A DNA stretch of 64,000 bases from Paenibacillus cymbidii (GCF_004764705.1 NZ_SHLX01000027.1:1-64000); one strand, 5' to 3'. Shown: positions 25,681 through 35,494, counted from the stretch's first letter. Program-made: numbers and translations. Notes: generated by a model not told the origin, from the sequence alone.

Positions 25681-27242
25681 GCCGCCTCCTCCCCGTCCGG
25701 CAAGCGGACCACGAGCAGCAGCGTCAAATCGTCGTCTGCCTGAAGCTGCTCCGCCGGGCGGCCGCCGTCGGCCGCCAGTTGCTCCGCAAGCGGCGCATCC
25801 GCCCGCAGCGCGGCGAGCTGCGCCTCCGATCGGTCAAGCCGCACCGCATGCGCGGCGGCGGCCGAGAACAGGACGATCCGGTCGCCGGGGCGGAACGGCG
25901 CGTCGTCTCCGTCCCGCAGCTCCCGGCCTTCGCCCGCTCCGCTCCATATTCGGCCGCGCATGTTTCCCCGCAGCGCCGTCTGCATCCGTTCGCCGTTCCC
26001 GTCCACGATCGTCAGGCAAACGGACAGCCCCGCCTCCTGCGGATACACTTCCCGCAGCACGCGGGCGAAGCGGTCGAGAATTTGCGCCGGCGTCCCCGCG
26101 CCGTGAGCTTCGGCGCGCAGCAGCAGGAGCAGCGCCGACATCTGCAGCGCGGCCGGCATGCCCGCTCCCCGGGCTTCCCCGGCGATGGCCGCGAAGGTGC
26201 CGCCCGCCAGCGGGATGATGTCGTAGAATCCGCTGCCCACCTCGTGCCGGGGCAGCGACAGCGCCGCGACCGCGCAGCCGCCGAGCCGCTGCTGCGCGGG
26301 CGGCAGCAGCTGCCGCTGGAGGTCGCGGGCCAGCCGCAGCTCCCCGGCCACCTCGTCGTAGTCGCGTTCGATCCGCTCCTGCAGGCGATTGAAGGCAACG
26401 GCCAGCTGGCCCACCTCGTCGCCGGCAAGGACGGGCAGCTGTGCGCGAGCACGCTCGCCTTGGGGAACAATGCGCAGCCGCACCGCGAGCAGCTGCAGTT
26501 CGCGGCGAAACTCGCGGGCCAGCAGGTGGAAGATCACCGCGGCGAAAACAAGCTCGAAAGCGACCAGCGGCAGCAGCACGCGCCATTCAACGGGTTTCGC
26601 CTCGATTTCGGCCACCTGCACATACCATAAGACGGACAACAGATTGATCGTCAGCAGCACGCCGAACGTCGTCGCCAGCAGCGACAGGAAGCTGCGGTCC
26701 GGCAGCCGCTCCCCGCGGACCGGCGAAGCGGGGATAAGGAACGGCCGGATCAGCCGGCGGGCGACGGTATAATGCAGAATGGCCGCGCTAAGCCCGACCG
26801 CCCATTCGTAAAGAAAACTCCGAATGAAATTGTCACGAAAAAAAGGGTCGATATTCAACAGCGAACGTCCGTACGCAACATAGTGAACGATATGATAGAT
26901 CGGAATTGCCAGCACCGCATACCCGACCGTCCACCAGAACAGCTCCGCCGGCAGCTTCAGCAAGCTGTGGCCGACTGCCGCCGAACCCGCCGGTTCGGCG
27001 GCTGCGGCTTCCAGCCTGCGCCGGATGCCGGCCAGCCGCAGCCAGGCATGCAGGCAGAGCACCACGACGAGGCCGGCAATAAACGCTATCGTTACCGGAA
27101 TGGCGAATTCGAGCTGGAAGGCAAACGTAAGCCGTTTAATAAAGGTGCTTTCCGCCATTCCCCAGAGCATGATTAACGCGCCGCCGCCGGCGAACAGCGC
27201 CGGAAACCGCCACCGCGCCGCTTGCCATAATCCGTTGTCCAC
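25677..27242 (-). CDS. Degenerate PP2C-family membrane protein (probable pseudophosphatase)
   Basis: A 521-residue relative of the neighbouring phosphatase with more helices (about six hydrophobic segments, residues about 10-250), a HAMP-like linker and a PP2C-like domain. The catalytic residues are lost: GGDFYD reads GSGFYD, GDVSGKG reads GEARGAG, and YTDGLTE is replaced by an Ala-rich LFSAAAAHA, while the last DDLTLLL motif remains. The domain therefore probably cannot bind both metals. GTG 27242 has GGAGGTGA 7 nt upstream and lies 7 nt after the SARP gene. It may act as a sensor or a partner that tunes the intact phosphatase. Confidence 0.85.
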   Translation of the reverse strand: MDNGLWQAARWRFPALFAGGGALIMLWGMAESTFIKRLTFAFQLEFAIPVTIAFIAGLVVVLCLHAWLRLAGIRRRLEAAAAEPAGSAAVGHSLLKLPAELFWWTVGYAVLAIPIYHIVHYVAYGRSLLNIDPFFRDNFIRSFLYEWAVGLSAAILHYTVARRLIRPFLIPASPVRGERLPDRSFLSLLATTFGVLLTINLLSVLWYVQVAEIEAKPVEWRVLLPLVAFELVFAAVIFHLLAREFRRELQLLAVRLRIVPQGERARAQLPVLAGDEVGQLAVAFNRLQERIERDYDEVAGELRLARDLQRQLLPPAQQRLGGCAVAALSLPRHEVGSGFYDIIPLAGGTFAAIAGEARGAGMPAALQMSALLLLLRAEAHGAGTPAQILDRFARVLREVYPQEAGLSVCLTIVDGNGERMQTALRGNMRGRIWSGAGEGRELRDGDDAPFRPGDRIVLFSAAAAHAVRLDRSEAQLAALRADAPLAEQLAADGGRPAEQLQADDDLTLLLVVRLPDGEEAA

Positions 27243-27249
27243 CTTGCCG

Positions 27250-29124
27250 TCACCTCCGCAGCAGCGCTTGCGTCTCGGGAAGCGGGGCAACGCCCAGCTC
27301 GGCGAGCAGCCGCTTCTCCAGTTGTACGTATAGCGCCTCGGCTTCGGCGCGCCTGCCCTGCGCGAGGAAGCAGCGCAGCAGCGCCTGATAACCGGCTTCC
27401 TGCAGCGGCTGCAGGCGGATGCGCTCGCGGTGGCAGCTCTCCGCGCGGGCCGCATCGCCGCCCGCCTCCGCCGCTTCCCCGATCCGGCGCAGCGCTTCGC
27501 ACTGGCGATCGAGCAGCTGCTCCCGCTCGCGATCCAGCCACTCGGCAGCCGGCAGCTCCGGCGCCACCGCCCCGTACATTCGCGTCGCTTGCTCGTAACA
27601 TGCCGCTGCCGCCTGCGGGTCGGCCGGCCACAGCCGGTCCGCGGCTTGCATCTGCGCCCGGTACCGCTCCACGTCCGTTTCGCCGAGCCAGCCGTCGTCC
27701 AGCTTCGCCGCGCCGCCCCGGATCACGATGCCCGTCTCGACGCCCAAGTAATCGCGAAGCACACGCTTCAGTTGATGGGCGGCGACGTAGAAGCGGGTGT
27801 CGCTTTTACCGGGCTCGCCTTCGGGGAACAGCGCCTCCACCGCCTGCTCCCGCCTCGCCGCGCGGCCCGGCTGCAGCAGCAGGTAGAGCAGCAGCTCCCG
27901 CGTTTTGCTGCGTTTCCACTGCATGTCGCGCACTGCATGCGCGCCCCGGGCAATCGTCAGCTCGCCGAATACGCCGATGCGCCACTTCTCCGCTTCGTCC
28001 GGCGCCCGGGACGACGCGGCCGGCGAGTCGGGCCAGGCGGCCGCGGCGGCTTCGCGCAGCGCCTGCTCTTGTTCCTGCACTGCCGCGGGCTGCGCGGCTG
28101 GCGGCGCTGTGCGCTCCAGTCGGCGGCGGGCTCTTGCCAGCCGCGCTTCCGCTTCGGGCGGCGGTGCGAGCTCGGCGATGACCCGCGCCTGCGCCAGGTG
28201 CTCGCGGGCGGCAGCCTCATCGCCGCGAAGCGAGGCCAGCTGCGAACGGGCGAGCGCCAGCTCGAACCGCACCTCGGCTTCCCCGCCCGCTTCCCGCTCG
28301 ATCGCGCCGCATTCCGCTTCCGCCGCTTCCAGCGCGTCCGGCGTCGTTACCAGTTGCAGCCGCAGCAGCCGGGCCAGCCAGTTGTGCGGGCAAGGAAGCC
28401 CCTCCGGACGGCAGGCGTCCGCCATGCCGCGAGCTTGCTCCGGCTCGTCGCGGCGATAAGCGCGCAGCGCGTCGGCGTAATGCAGGTGCGCGGCCGCGAT
28501 CAGACCTGCTGCCTTCCGCTGGGCAAGCGCCAGCCGCAGCGCCGTCCACGCCTCGTCCGTCGGCGTCAGCGCATGCGTCGCCATCGCCGCAAAAAGAGCG
28601 TACGCCGCCCGCTCCGGTTCGCCGTCGCGATCGTAGACCGCCGCCGCGCGCCGGTAATAATGCAGCGCGTCCCGCTCCGCACCCGGACCGGCGACAAGCC
28701 CGATGCCGGCGGCCAGCGCGCAGGCGGGATCGCCGCAGACCGGCTCTTCTCCCTGCTCCCATTCGTCGTGCAGGAACCGGACAATCGGCGCCGCCTCCTG
28801 CAGTTGTCCCGTGCGGATATGGACCAGCGCCAACAGCGAAAGCGCGGACAGCAGCGGCTCGCGCAGCGTCCGCCGGGCGAGTCCGCCGACCGCGGCGGCC
28901 AGCTCCGCCCGCGCCCCCAGCAAGTCGCCGCGCCGGAAAAGCGCCTCCCCCTTCGCCTTGCGCAGCAAGGGGGACGCATGCCTCTCCTCCTCCGGCAGCA
29001 GGTCGAGCAGCTCCGGTTCCAGGCTGCGCCGCAGCAGCACTTCGTTCTCCAGCCGGGCCAGCGCGTCCTTTGGCCGGTTGCCCGCCAAGGCAGCGCGAAC
29101 CGCTTGTTCCAGCGTGCTTGTCAT
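27250..29124 (-). CDS. SARP/BTAD-type transcriptional activator with TPR region
   Basis: A 624-residue protein. The first 350 residues are helical, Ala/Arg/Glu-rich and TPR-like. Residues about 385-480 form an OmpR/PhoB-like winged helix (GVFGELTIARGAHAV, then WKRSKTRELLLYLLL), and the C-terminal 140 residues match the BTAD all-helical domain (FYVAAHQLKRVLRDYLG and QEAGYQALLRCFLAQGRRAEA). The winged-helix/BTAD order follows SARP and similar Firmicutes regulators, with the TPR part placed first. It heads an operon with two PP2C-like proteins, an anti-sigma kinase and a STAS protein. Confidence 0.87.
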   Translation of the reverse strand: MTSTLEQAVRAALAGNRPKDALARLENEVLLRRSLEPELLDLLPEEERHASPLLRKAKGEALFRRGDLLGARAELAAAVGGLARRTLREPLLSALSLLALVHIRTGQLQEAAPIVRFLHDEWEQGEEPVCGDPACALAAGIGLVAGPGAERDALHYYRRAAAVYDRDGEPERAAYALFAAMATHALTPTDEAWTALRLALAQRKAAGLIAAAHLHYADALRAYRRDEPEQARGMADACRPEGLPCPHNWLARLLRLQLVTTPDALEAAEAECGAIEREAGGEAEVRFELALARSQLASLRGDEAAAREHLAQARVIAELAPPPEAEARLARARRRLERTAPPAAQPAAVQEQEQALREAAAAAWPDSPAASSRAPDEAEKWRIGVFGELTIARGAHAVRDMQWKRSKTRELLLYLLLQPGRAARREQAVEALFPEGEPGKSDTRFYVAAHQLKRVLRDYLGVETGIVIRGGAAKLDDGWLGETDVERYRAQMQAADRLWPADPQAAAACYEQATRMYGAVAPELPAAEWLDREREQLLDRQCEALRRIGEAAEAGGDAARAESCHRERIRLQPLQEAGYQALLRCFLAQGRRAEAEALYVQLEKRLLAELGVAPLPETQALLRR

Positions 29125-29220
29125 GATGCGCCCTCTCCCGAATCGTGGTGCAAAGTCCCCTAACCATTCGACAGCCCGTCGGGCAACTCCTGCACGGCGG
29201 GGCCTCCCGCGCCAAAAGCC

Positions 29221-29415
29221 AAATAGCCCACAAAAACCGGCTTATTCGCCTGTTTTCCAGGCATTCATGGCAAATAGCCAGTGAAAACACTGGCTAATCT
29301 GACCAAATGGCTCCGAAGGCGGACTTTTTTTCGAAATAACCAGCGATTTCACTGGCTATTTCCTTGCATCCCCCCATTTTTAGCGAAATAACCAATAAAA
29401 CATGGCCTATTTTCC
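29221..29415 (+). repeat. Four-hairpin intergenic element, copy A2 (gene-free 29125-29495)
   Basis: Diverged copy of the element at 17912-18103, in the same orientation. The AAATAG/AAATAAC starts are at 29221, 29272, 29334 and 29386, again 51, 62 and 52 bp apart. The second and third stems still contain CAGTGAAAACACTGG and the CACTGGCTATTTCC arm. It lies 80 nt beyond the stop codon of PhyH gene 2. The flanking 29125-29220 and 29416-29495 show nothing else recognisable. Confidence 0.85.
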
Positions 29416-29495
29416 AAACGCCGATACGCCAAAAAAGACGGACGCCCTCCGGCGCCCGCCTGCTGCTCGATCTCCCGTTTGTTCCGCTTCTTCGC

Positions 29496-30287
29496 TTACG
29501 CCGTCGGCTCCGGCTGGCGGATCGTAAAGTCCGGCTTGACCTTGGCAAAGTCCGGATTGTGTCCGGCCACCATCAGCCCCATGCCCCAATCGAAATGCGT
29601 CGTTTTCGTCGGCAAATCGGCCGGGTCCTTGTATTGGAACAGCACGTTGCGGCGCGTCCGTTCGCTGCGGTTCGCATCCGAGCCGTGGATGGTCAAATAG
29701 TTGAAGAACAACACGTCGCCCGCATCCGCGGGGCAAAGCAGCCCTTCCGAAATCGGATACTGCTTGTGGTTCAAATAGTGGGCGCCCACGTGCGGCAGCC
29801 CTCCCTGCTTGTGCGAGCCGGGAATCACGCGCAGACAGCCGTTCGCTTCGTCCGCCTTGTCCAGATGGACGCTGGCGGCCAGCATCGTATGCAGCGCATG
29901 CGGAAAATACGGGTAATCCTGGTGCATAGGGAATGCGGCGCCGTTCTCCGGCGGTTTGACCAGCATTTTCGAATGGTGCAGGTGAACGTTCGGCCCGATG
30001 ATCTTCGTCAGCACCGCGGTCATGTTCGGATGAATGATCGCCCGCATGAACGCGGCGTCATGGTAGTGCACGTCGTGAAACCCTTTCAGCACCAGCTTCT
30101 TCAATTCCTCGGGAGGCAAATAGTCGCCTTGCCACGCCGCGTTGGAATCCTTTTTGGCGATGGCGGCGCGCTTGATGATGCTTTCGACCGCCTCGCGCAT
30201 TTCCTCGACTTCCGCCTGATTGAATACGCCCTTGACCAGCAAGTAGCCGTTTTCTTTGTAAAATTCGACGTCATTCTGCGTAATCAT
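29496..30287 (-). CDS. PhyH-family Fe(II)/2-oxoglutarate dioxygenase 2
   Basis: A 263-residue PhyH-family protein. HQD in FPMHQDYPYF (near residue 121) and the His in TIHGSDAN (near 200) give the iron triad, and SERTRRNVLF offers the 2-oxoglutarate Arg. ATG 30287 has GGGAGGAACTGG upstream, so the extra 8 codons of the longer frame are discarded. The gene is divergent from an AraC regulator, as with PhyH 1, and is followed by repeat copy A2. Confidence 0.9.
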   Translation of the reverse strand: MITQNDVEFYKENGYLLVKGVFNQAEVEEMREAVESIIKRAAIAKKDSNAAWQGDYLPPEELKKLVLKGFHDVHYHDAAFMRAIIHPNMTAVLTKIIGPNVHLHHSKMLVKPPENGAAFPMHQDYPYFPHALHTMLAASVHLDKADEANGCLRVIPGSHKQGGLPHVGAHYLNHKQYPISEGLLCPADAGDVLFFNYLTIHGSDANRSERTRRNVLFQYKDPADLPTKTTHFDWGMGLMVAGHNPDFAKVKPDFTIRQPEPTA

Positions 30288-30313
30288 GCCAGTTCCTCCC
30301 GGGTCCCGCAAAA

Positions 30314-30342
30314 TTGGCTTTTACCGCTTCCATGCTTATAAT
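30314..30342 (+). promoter_or_regulatory. Promoter of the second AraC regulator
   Basis: TTGGCT (30314-30319) and TATAAT (30337-30342) are separated by 17 nt. It faces the AraC gene. Confidence 0.6.
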
Positions 30343-30404
30343 CATAAGTAATATCGGCGGCGGCGTCTTTGCTCCGGACGGACGAGTTTTTGCACAATGG
30401 CGCC

Positions 30405-31304
30405 ATGGCTGCGTTCGAGAAAGCGGGCGAAAGCTACATGTATCATTACAGGGAAAGCGAAAAGCGGCTGCACGAGTTGGCGATGCTGCCGAGCCAGCCC
30501 GGCGCCGGCTTCCGGGTCCATTATTGGGGCGTCAATCCGCGGCTGCAGAGCAACCCGGTGCATCGGCATTCGTTTTTTGAAATCTGCTATGTATTGGGCG
30601 GCGAAGGGGAGTATACGGATGACGGCGTCGAGTTCGAACTGCGACAAGGCGTGCAATTCTGCTCCCGGCCGGGCATCACGCACCAGATCCGGACGAAGAA
30701 GGGATTGACGCTGCTGTATGCGGCGTTCGAGCCGGACGAAGCGACGACGGAGGAGGGGCTGCTGGAAGCGTGGCGCGAATTGGCCGACAAAGGCCGCGTC
30801 TTGGCAGCGGACAGCGGAGGAACCGCTTCCGCCCTGCTGTGGGAATCGCTGCTGCTGCGCGAGGACGACCGCGGCAACCTCCCCGACGCGGCTGTTGCGA
30901 CGACGGCCTGCGCCTTGCTGTTGTCCTTCCTCGCCCTGTTCGGCGAGCGGGAGCGGCGCGCGGCGTCCGGCCCGCGCCAGGACGGCGCCTTGCTGCGCCG
31001 GGCCAAGCTGTACGTTCGCGACAACCTGAGCGAGCCGTTGTCGCTCGGAGACGTCGCCGCCTACTTGAACGTATCCGAACGGCACCTGTCGAGGCTGTTC
31101 GGCGCCGGCATCCGCGAAAGCTTCACCGACTACATTCGCGGCGAACGCGTCCGGCAGGCAGCCAAGCTGCTGCTGGAGACGGACCTGCCGATCAAGGGAG
31201 TCGCCGAAGCGACCGGCTTCTCCTCCGTGCATTACTTCACTCGCACATTCGCCCGCGACATGGCGATGCCGCCCGGCCAATTCCGCCGCAAGCATCGCGG
31301 CTGA
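30405..31304 (+). CDS. AraC-family regulator divergent from PhyH gene 2
   Basis: About 299 residues. An N-terminal cupin-like sensor (VHRHSFFEICYVLGGEGEY) precedes a linker and two helix-turn-helix motifs (LSLGDVAAYLNVSERHLSRLF and VAEATGFSSVHYFTRTFARD). The start is uncertain: the frame opens with TTG 30369, ATG 30405 is used here and ATG 30438 is possible, and none has a good ribosome binding site. It likely regulates the divergent dioxygenase gene. Confidence 0.87.
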   Translation: MAAFEKAGESYMYHYRESEKRLHELAMLPSQPGAGFRVHYWGVNPRLQSNPVHRHSFFEICYVLGGEGEYTDDGVEFELRQGVQFCSRPGITHQIRTKKGLTLLYAAFEPDEATTEEGLLEAWRELADKGRVLAADSGGTASALLWESLLLREDDRGNLPDAAVATTACALLLSFLALFGERERRAASGPRQDGALLRRAKLYVRDNLSEPLSLGDVAAYLNVSERHLSRLFGAGIRESFTDYIRGERVRQAAKLLLETDLPIKGVAEATGFSSVHYFTRTFARDMAMPPGQFRRKHRG

Positions 31305-31424
31305 CCGGCTCCGTCCCGTGCGACCGTCATCCCGAGAAGTCTCGACCGGAGTTTTTCTCATAATCGTCTCCGTTCCTGGACACCATGAAGAGGATGGGAA
31401 CATTCGGAAGGAGATGGCCGCCGC

Positions 31425-32984
31425 ATGCGCAAATCATGGGTGTCCCTGTTGTTGAAGCGCCGCGCCGCAAGCGGCGCAACGAACGGACAGCGGCCCGGAG
31501 AAGACGGCACGCCTATTCCTTTGGCAACCGGCCTGGCGGACAATATCGCGGCGGTTCGTCAATTGCTGCACGAACCGGTCGACTTGACGATTCGGGAGTT
31601 TGCCATCGGCGGCGAAGGCTATTCCGCCGCAATCGCTTATCTCGGCGGCCTGGCCGATCGCCGTACGCTGAACGACGAGGCGCTGCGGCCCCTGCAGCGG
31701 CTGTACCGGAACCGCCAGCTGCCGCCGCTTGCGGCGCTGCTGGACGACATCGAAGACAGCGGCCTCGGCGCTGTCGAAATCGCCCGCTCCGTCACGCTGG
31801 ACGAAACGCTGGAATCGCTGCTGTCCGGCGATGCCGCGCTGTTCGTCGACGGCCTCGATACGGCGCTGCTGATCGGCAGCCGCGGCTGGGAGAAGCGCAG
31901 CGTCGAAGAACCGCCGACCGAGTCGCTTATTCGCGGCCCCCGCATCGGATTCACGGAGGACCTGAGCACCAATACGGCGTTCATTCGCAGGCGGATCCGC
32001 GATCGCCATCTGCGTTTCGTCCCGTTCCGGCTTGGCCGGCGTTCGCGCAAAGACACGCTGCTCGTATACATCGACGGCATCGCCAATCCCGAACTCGTCC
32101 GCGAAACGGAGCGCCGGCTCGGCACGATCGATATCGACGATGTCGCCAGCTCGGGCGATGTCGAGCAATGGATCACCGACAGCTTCCTGAGCCCGTTCCC
32201 GCTGCTGCTGAATACCGAGCGTCCGGACAAGGTAACCGGCGCGCTGATGCAAGGGAGGCTGGCCGTCCTGGTGGACGGCGATCCGTTTGCGCTTATTTTG
32301 CCGATCACCTTCGCGTCGTGCATTCAGTCGTCGGAAGACTTTTACCAGCATTGGCTCGTTTCGACGCTGACCCGGCTGCTGCGCATGGTCGCCGTATTCG
32401 CCGCCACGTTCCTGCCGTCGATCTACATCGCCCTGTCGGAATACCAGCAAGGCATGATTCCGACGCGGCTCGCCTATTCGATCGCCGGCGCGCGGGAAGG
32501 CGTGCCGTTCCCGGCCGTTGTCGAGGCCTTCATCATGGAAGGCACGCTGGAGCTGCTGCGGGAAGCGGGCTTGCGGCTGCCCAAGCCGATCGGCCAGACG
32601 ATCGGCATCGTCGGCGGGCTCGTCATCGGCGAAGCGGCCGTCGCCGCCGGCGTCGTCAGCCCGATTATGGTCATCATCGTTGCGATTACGGCGATGGCTT
32701 CGTTCTCGCTGCCGTCCTACTCGTTCGCCATATCGCTGCGCATCGTCCGGTTCGCCATCATGCTCGCCGCCGGCATCTTCGGCTTGTACGGCGTCATTCT
32801 CGCCTACATCGTGCTCAACATCCATTTCGCCAATCTCAAAAGCTTCGGGATTCCCTACTCCGCCCCTTTCGCCCCCTTGCTGATGCGAGATTGGAAGGAC
32901 TCGGTCCTGCGGGCGCCTAGGCTGATGCTGAAGCTCCGTCCCGATCTGGTGCAGCCGCAAGACAAAGACCGGCAACAAAAATGA
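31425..32984 (+). CDS. GerA-type spore germinant receptor A subunit
   Basis: A 519-residue GerAA/GerKA-family protein. A soluble N-terminal part (about residues 30-270) is followed by about five membrane helices (about 290-470) with the family pattern around FPLLLNTERPDKV, FYQHWLVSTLTRLLR and QTIGIVGGLVIGEAAV. Together with the next two genes it forms a germinant receptor placed in the inner spore membrane, where nutrients trigger germination. RBS GGAGAT lies upstream of ATG 31425. The germinant cannot be predicted. Confidence 0.95.
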   Translation: MRKSWVSLLLKRRAASGATNGQRPGEDGTPIPLATGLADNIAAVRQLLHEPVDLTIREFAIGGEGYSAAIAYLGGLADRRTLNDEALRPLQRLYRNRQLPPLAALLDDIEDSGLGAVEIARSVTLDETLESLLSGDAALFVDGLDTALLIGSRGWEKRSVEEPPTESLIRGPRIGFTEDLSTNTAFIRRRIRDRHLRFVPFRLGRRSRKDTLLVYIDGIANPELVRETERRLGTIDIDDVASSGDVEQWITDSFLSPFPLLLNTERPDKVTGALMQGRLAVLVDGDPFALILPITFASCIQSSEDFYQHWLVSTLTRLLRMVAVFAATFLPSIYIALSEYQQGMIPTRLAYSIAGAREGVPFPAVVEAFIMEGTLELLREAGLRLPKPIGQTIGIVGGLVIGEAAVAAGVVSPIMVIIVAITAMASFSLPSYSFAISLRIVRFAIMLAAGIFGLYGVILAYIVLNIHFANLKSFGIPYSAPFAPLLMRDWKDSVLRAPRLMLKLRPDLVQPQDKDRQQK

Positions 32985-33002
32985 CGCCAGGAGGCATCCG
33001 CC

Positions 33003-34106
33003 ATGAACCGGTTCGAATTCGGCGACCGCCAGATCAGCGGCAGCGAAATGGCGATTACGATCATGTCGATGATTGTCGGCGTCGGCATCCTGACGCTGCC
33101 GCGTTCGCTCGCCGCCGCCACGCTTTCCTCGGACGGCCTGCTGTCGATCGCTTTCGCCGGCCTGCTTGCGCTGCCGGCCGGATGGCTGCTGGCCAAACTC
33201 GCCGTGCGCATGGGGAGAACGGCGTACTACCCGTTCGCTTCCGCCCTTGTCACCAAACCGGTCGCGATGCTCGTTGTCGCCGTTACCGCGCTTTATTTTC
33301 TGCTGTTCTGCGCGTATGAGGTCAAAGCGGTGGCGAACATCGCCATGCAATATTTGTTCGAACGAACGCCTATCGAAGTGGTGGCGCTGTCGTTCCTGCT
33401 TGTCGTATTCTATGCGGCGGCAGGCGAAAGGGCCAGCTTGATCCGGCTGAACGTACTGTTCATGCCGCTTGTGCTGCTCATCGTGCTGGCGCTGCTGCTG
33501 TTCAGCCAAAACAACTTTTTTTTCGTCAACCTGCAGCCGTTTTTCGTGACGGGTTGGCGGCAGATTGCGAGCGGCGCGGGCCAAACGGTTTTTTCGCTGC
33601 TCGGCATGGAGGTCGTGCTATTCTATACGGCGATGATGGCCAAGCCGAAGCTGGCGCCGCCGATGACGCTGATCGGCATTGCCATGCCCGTTGTCCTGTA
33701 TCTGCTGATTTACATGCTGTGCATTGGCATCTTCTCGCAGCCGGCGCTGCGGGAAGTGCAGTACCCGACGATCGAGCTTGCCAAGGAGGCGCGAATTCCC
33801 GGCGAATTTTTCGAGCGGTTCGAGTCGCTGTTCTTCGTTACCTGGATCATGACGATTTTCAATTCCACCACGATGATGCTCGACCTTGCCGCCGAAACGT
33901 GCCGCTCGCTGTTTGGCAAACGGCGTTTCGCCTGGCTGCTTGCACTGAGCCCGTTGGTATACATAATCGCCATGACACCGCGGGACGAAGCCGACTTCGA
34001 GCGATTCGGCAAGTGGGTCAGCTACGGCGGCATCGCCGTTGGCATTTGCCTGCCGGTTCTGCTGCTGCTGGTCGCCAAGCTGCGCGGGGTGCGCGCCCAT
34101 GATTAG
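33003..34106 (+). CDS. GerB-type germinant receptor permease subunit
   Basis: A 367-residue protein with about ten hydrophobic helices, a member of the endospore germination permease branch of the APC superfamily. The N-terminal FGDRQISGSEMAITIMSMIVG and GVGILTLPRSLA are typical. It follows the A subunit by 18 nt with AGGAGG before ATG 33003. It probably forms the ligand-binding membrane core of the receptor. Confidence 0.95.
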   Translation: MNRFEFGDRQISGSEMAITIMSMIVGVGILTLPRSLAAATLSSDGLLSIAFAGLLALPAGWLLAKLAVRMGRTAYYPFASALVTKPVAMLVVAVTALYFLLFCAYEVKAVANIAMQYLFERTPIEVVALSFLLVVFYAAAGERASLIRLNVLFMPLVLLIVLALLLFSQNNFFFVNLQPFFVTGWRQIASGAGQTVFSLLGMEVVLFYTAMMAKPKLAPPMTLIGIAMPVVLYLLIYMLCIGIFSQPALREVQYPTIELAKEARIPGEFFERFESLFFVTWIMTIFNSTTMMLDLAAETCRSLFGKRRFAWLLALSPLVYIIAMTPRDEADFERFGKWVSYGGIAVGICLPVLLLLVAKLRGVRAHD

Positions 34107-35298
34107 CCGCCGCATCGGCGCCGCGCTGCTCGCCTTCCTGCTGCCGCCGCTCGCCGCCGGCTGTTGGGACCGCATCGAGATCGACCGGCACAGCTTCGTC
34201 ACCGGCATCGCCGTCGACGCCGTTACCCCGGCCACTCGGGACGAACGGGTCAATACCGATCCTGGACGGTATCATGCCACCTACCAGATCATCATTCCAG
34301 CCGGATTAAAAAACATGCCGGGCGTCGGCGGGACCACGGGCGACAACGCCTTCTTCAACATCGGCGCTTCCGAGGACGCCATGCCGTCGCTCGCCGCGCG
34401 GATGACGCTGAAATTGAGCCGTCCTCCGTATTTCGAACATTTGAAGCTGATCGTTGTCTCCGATGAAGTGGCGCAGCAAGTCAACGAGTTCCCGAACGTG
34501 CTCGACTACTACCTGCGCAACAGCAAAATGCGCCGCGACGTCGACGTGCTCGTCTCCCAGGGGAATGCCGAACAGACGCTGACGATCCGCCCGCTCAACG
34601 AAAAAACGCCGGTCGAACAGCTGCAAACGACCTACAACACGCATACGAGCAGCTTTATGGTGAAACCGTCGCGGATCGGCGATGTGCATGAATATTTTTT
34701 GAAGAAGAAGAGCTTCGCCATGCAGTCGATCAAAAAGCTCGGCAACGACAGTACATTCGGCGGAGCAGCGCTTTACAACGGGACGGAACAGCGGCTGGTC
34801 GGCTTCCTGACCGGAGAAATGACCCAGGGCTTGAATTTGCTGCTCGGCACGCTGCAGGGCGGCATCGTCGAAACGACGATGAAAGGCGATGTCATCGATA
34901 TGTCGATCGAAAGAGCGAAACGCACCATACGGGCCGCCATCCCGAAGGCCGGAACGGACGATCCGGTCCGGTTCACATTCCGAATCAACGTGGAAGGCGC
35001 CGTGGAGAAGTCGGCCGATCAAGTCGATTTGAACGAAAAAGCGAACATTCGGGCGATGGAAGAACGGTTCCGGGAGAGACTCGACGAAGTGCTTCGACTC
35101 ACAATGCGGACGCTGCAAGCACGCAAGACGGACGCGGTCGGCCTAGGCACGCACCTCGACCAGCGGCACTACCGTTATTGGAAACAAATTCGCACCCGCT
35201 GGGAACCCGAACTGTTTCCAAAAGCCGAATGCTCGTTCGATATCCGTGTCATCCTTCGCCACAACGGCAACATCAACCGGGAACGCCATGCTGAATAA
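34099..35298 (+). CDS. GerC-type germinant receptor lipoprotein subunit
   Basis: A 399-residue lipoprotein of the GerAC family. ATG 34099 overlaps the B subunit by 8 nt. The signal peptide ends in a lipobox LAAGC (Cys near residue 22), followed by the common WDRIEIDRHSFVTGIAVD. The C-terminal part with a helical segment (RFRERLDEVLRLTMR and DAVGLGTHL) matches the family. It should sit on the outer face of the inner spore membrane. Confidence 0.95.
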   Translation: MISRRIGAALLAFLLPPLAAGCWDRIEIDRHSFVTGIAVDAVTPATRDERVNTDPGRYHATYQIIIPAGLKNMPGVGGTTGDNAFFNIGASEDAMPSLAARMTLKLSRPPYFEHLKLIVVSDEVAQQVNEFPNVLDYYLRNSKMRRDVDVLVSQGNAEQTLTIRPLNEKTPVEQLQTTYNTHTSSFMVKPSRIGDVHEYFLKKKSFAMQSIKKLGNDSTFGGAALYNGTEQRLVGFLTGEMTQGLNLLLGTLQGGIVETTMKGDVIDMSIERAKRTIRAAIPKAGTDDPVRFTFRINVEGAVEKSADQVDLNEKANIRAMEERFRERLDEVLRLTMRTLQARKTDAVGLGTHLDQRHYRYWKQIRTRWEPELFPKAECSFDIRVILRHNGNINRERHAE

Positions 35299-35494
35299 CG
35301 CCATCTCCCTTTTCCCGTCGGTATCGGTATTGTTCTGCGCGTTCCTGTCGGCAGCGATCCCGTGGGCTATCAGCCGGATCAATCGCAGTCTCCATCAAGC
35401 CGGCGATCCTTCCTGGAAAAAAGACGGCCGCAGCATCAGCCGCAGCGAAGATGCCCCGATTGGCGAAACTTCTGTCGACCATTCGAGTAAATAA
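35288..35494 (+). CDS. Small GerD-type accessory subunit of the germinant receptor
   Basis: A 68-residue protein with one clear hydrophobic helix (LFPSVSVLFCAFLSAAIPWA), followed by INRSLHQAGDPSWKK, which resembles the short D subunits of some gerA-type operons. ATG 35288 overlaps the C subunit stop by 11 nt, fitting an operon member. Such D subunits modulate receptor activity in other Bacilli; the role here is inferred. Confidence 0.7.
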   Translation: MLNNAISLFPSVSVLFCAFLSAAIPWAISRINRSLHQAGDPSWKKDGRSISRSEDAPIGETSVDHSSK

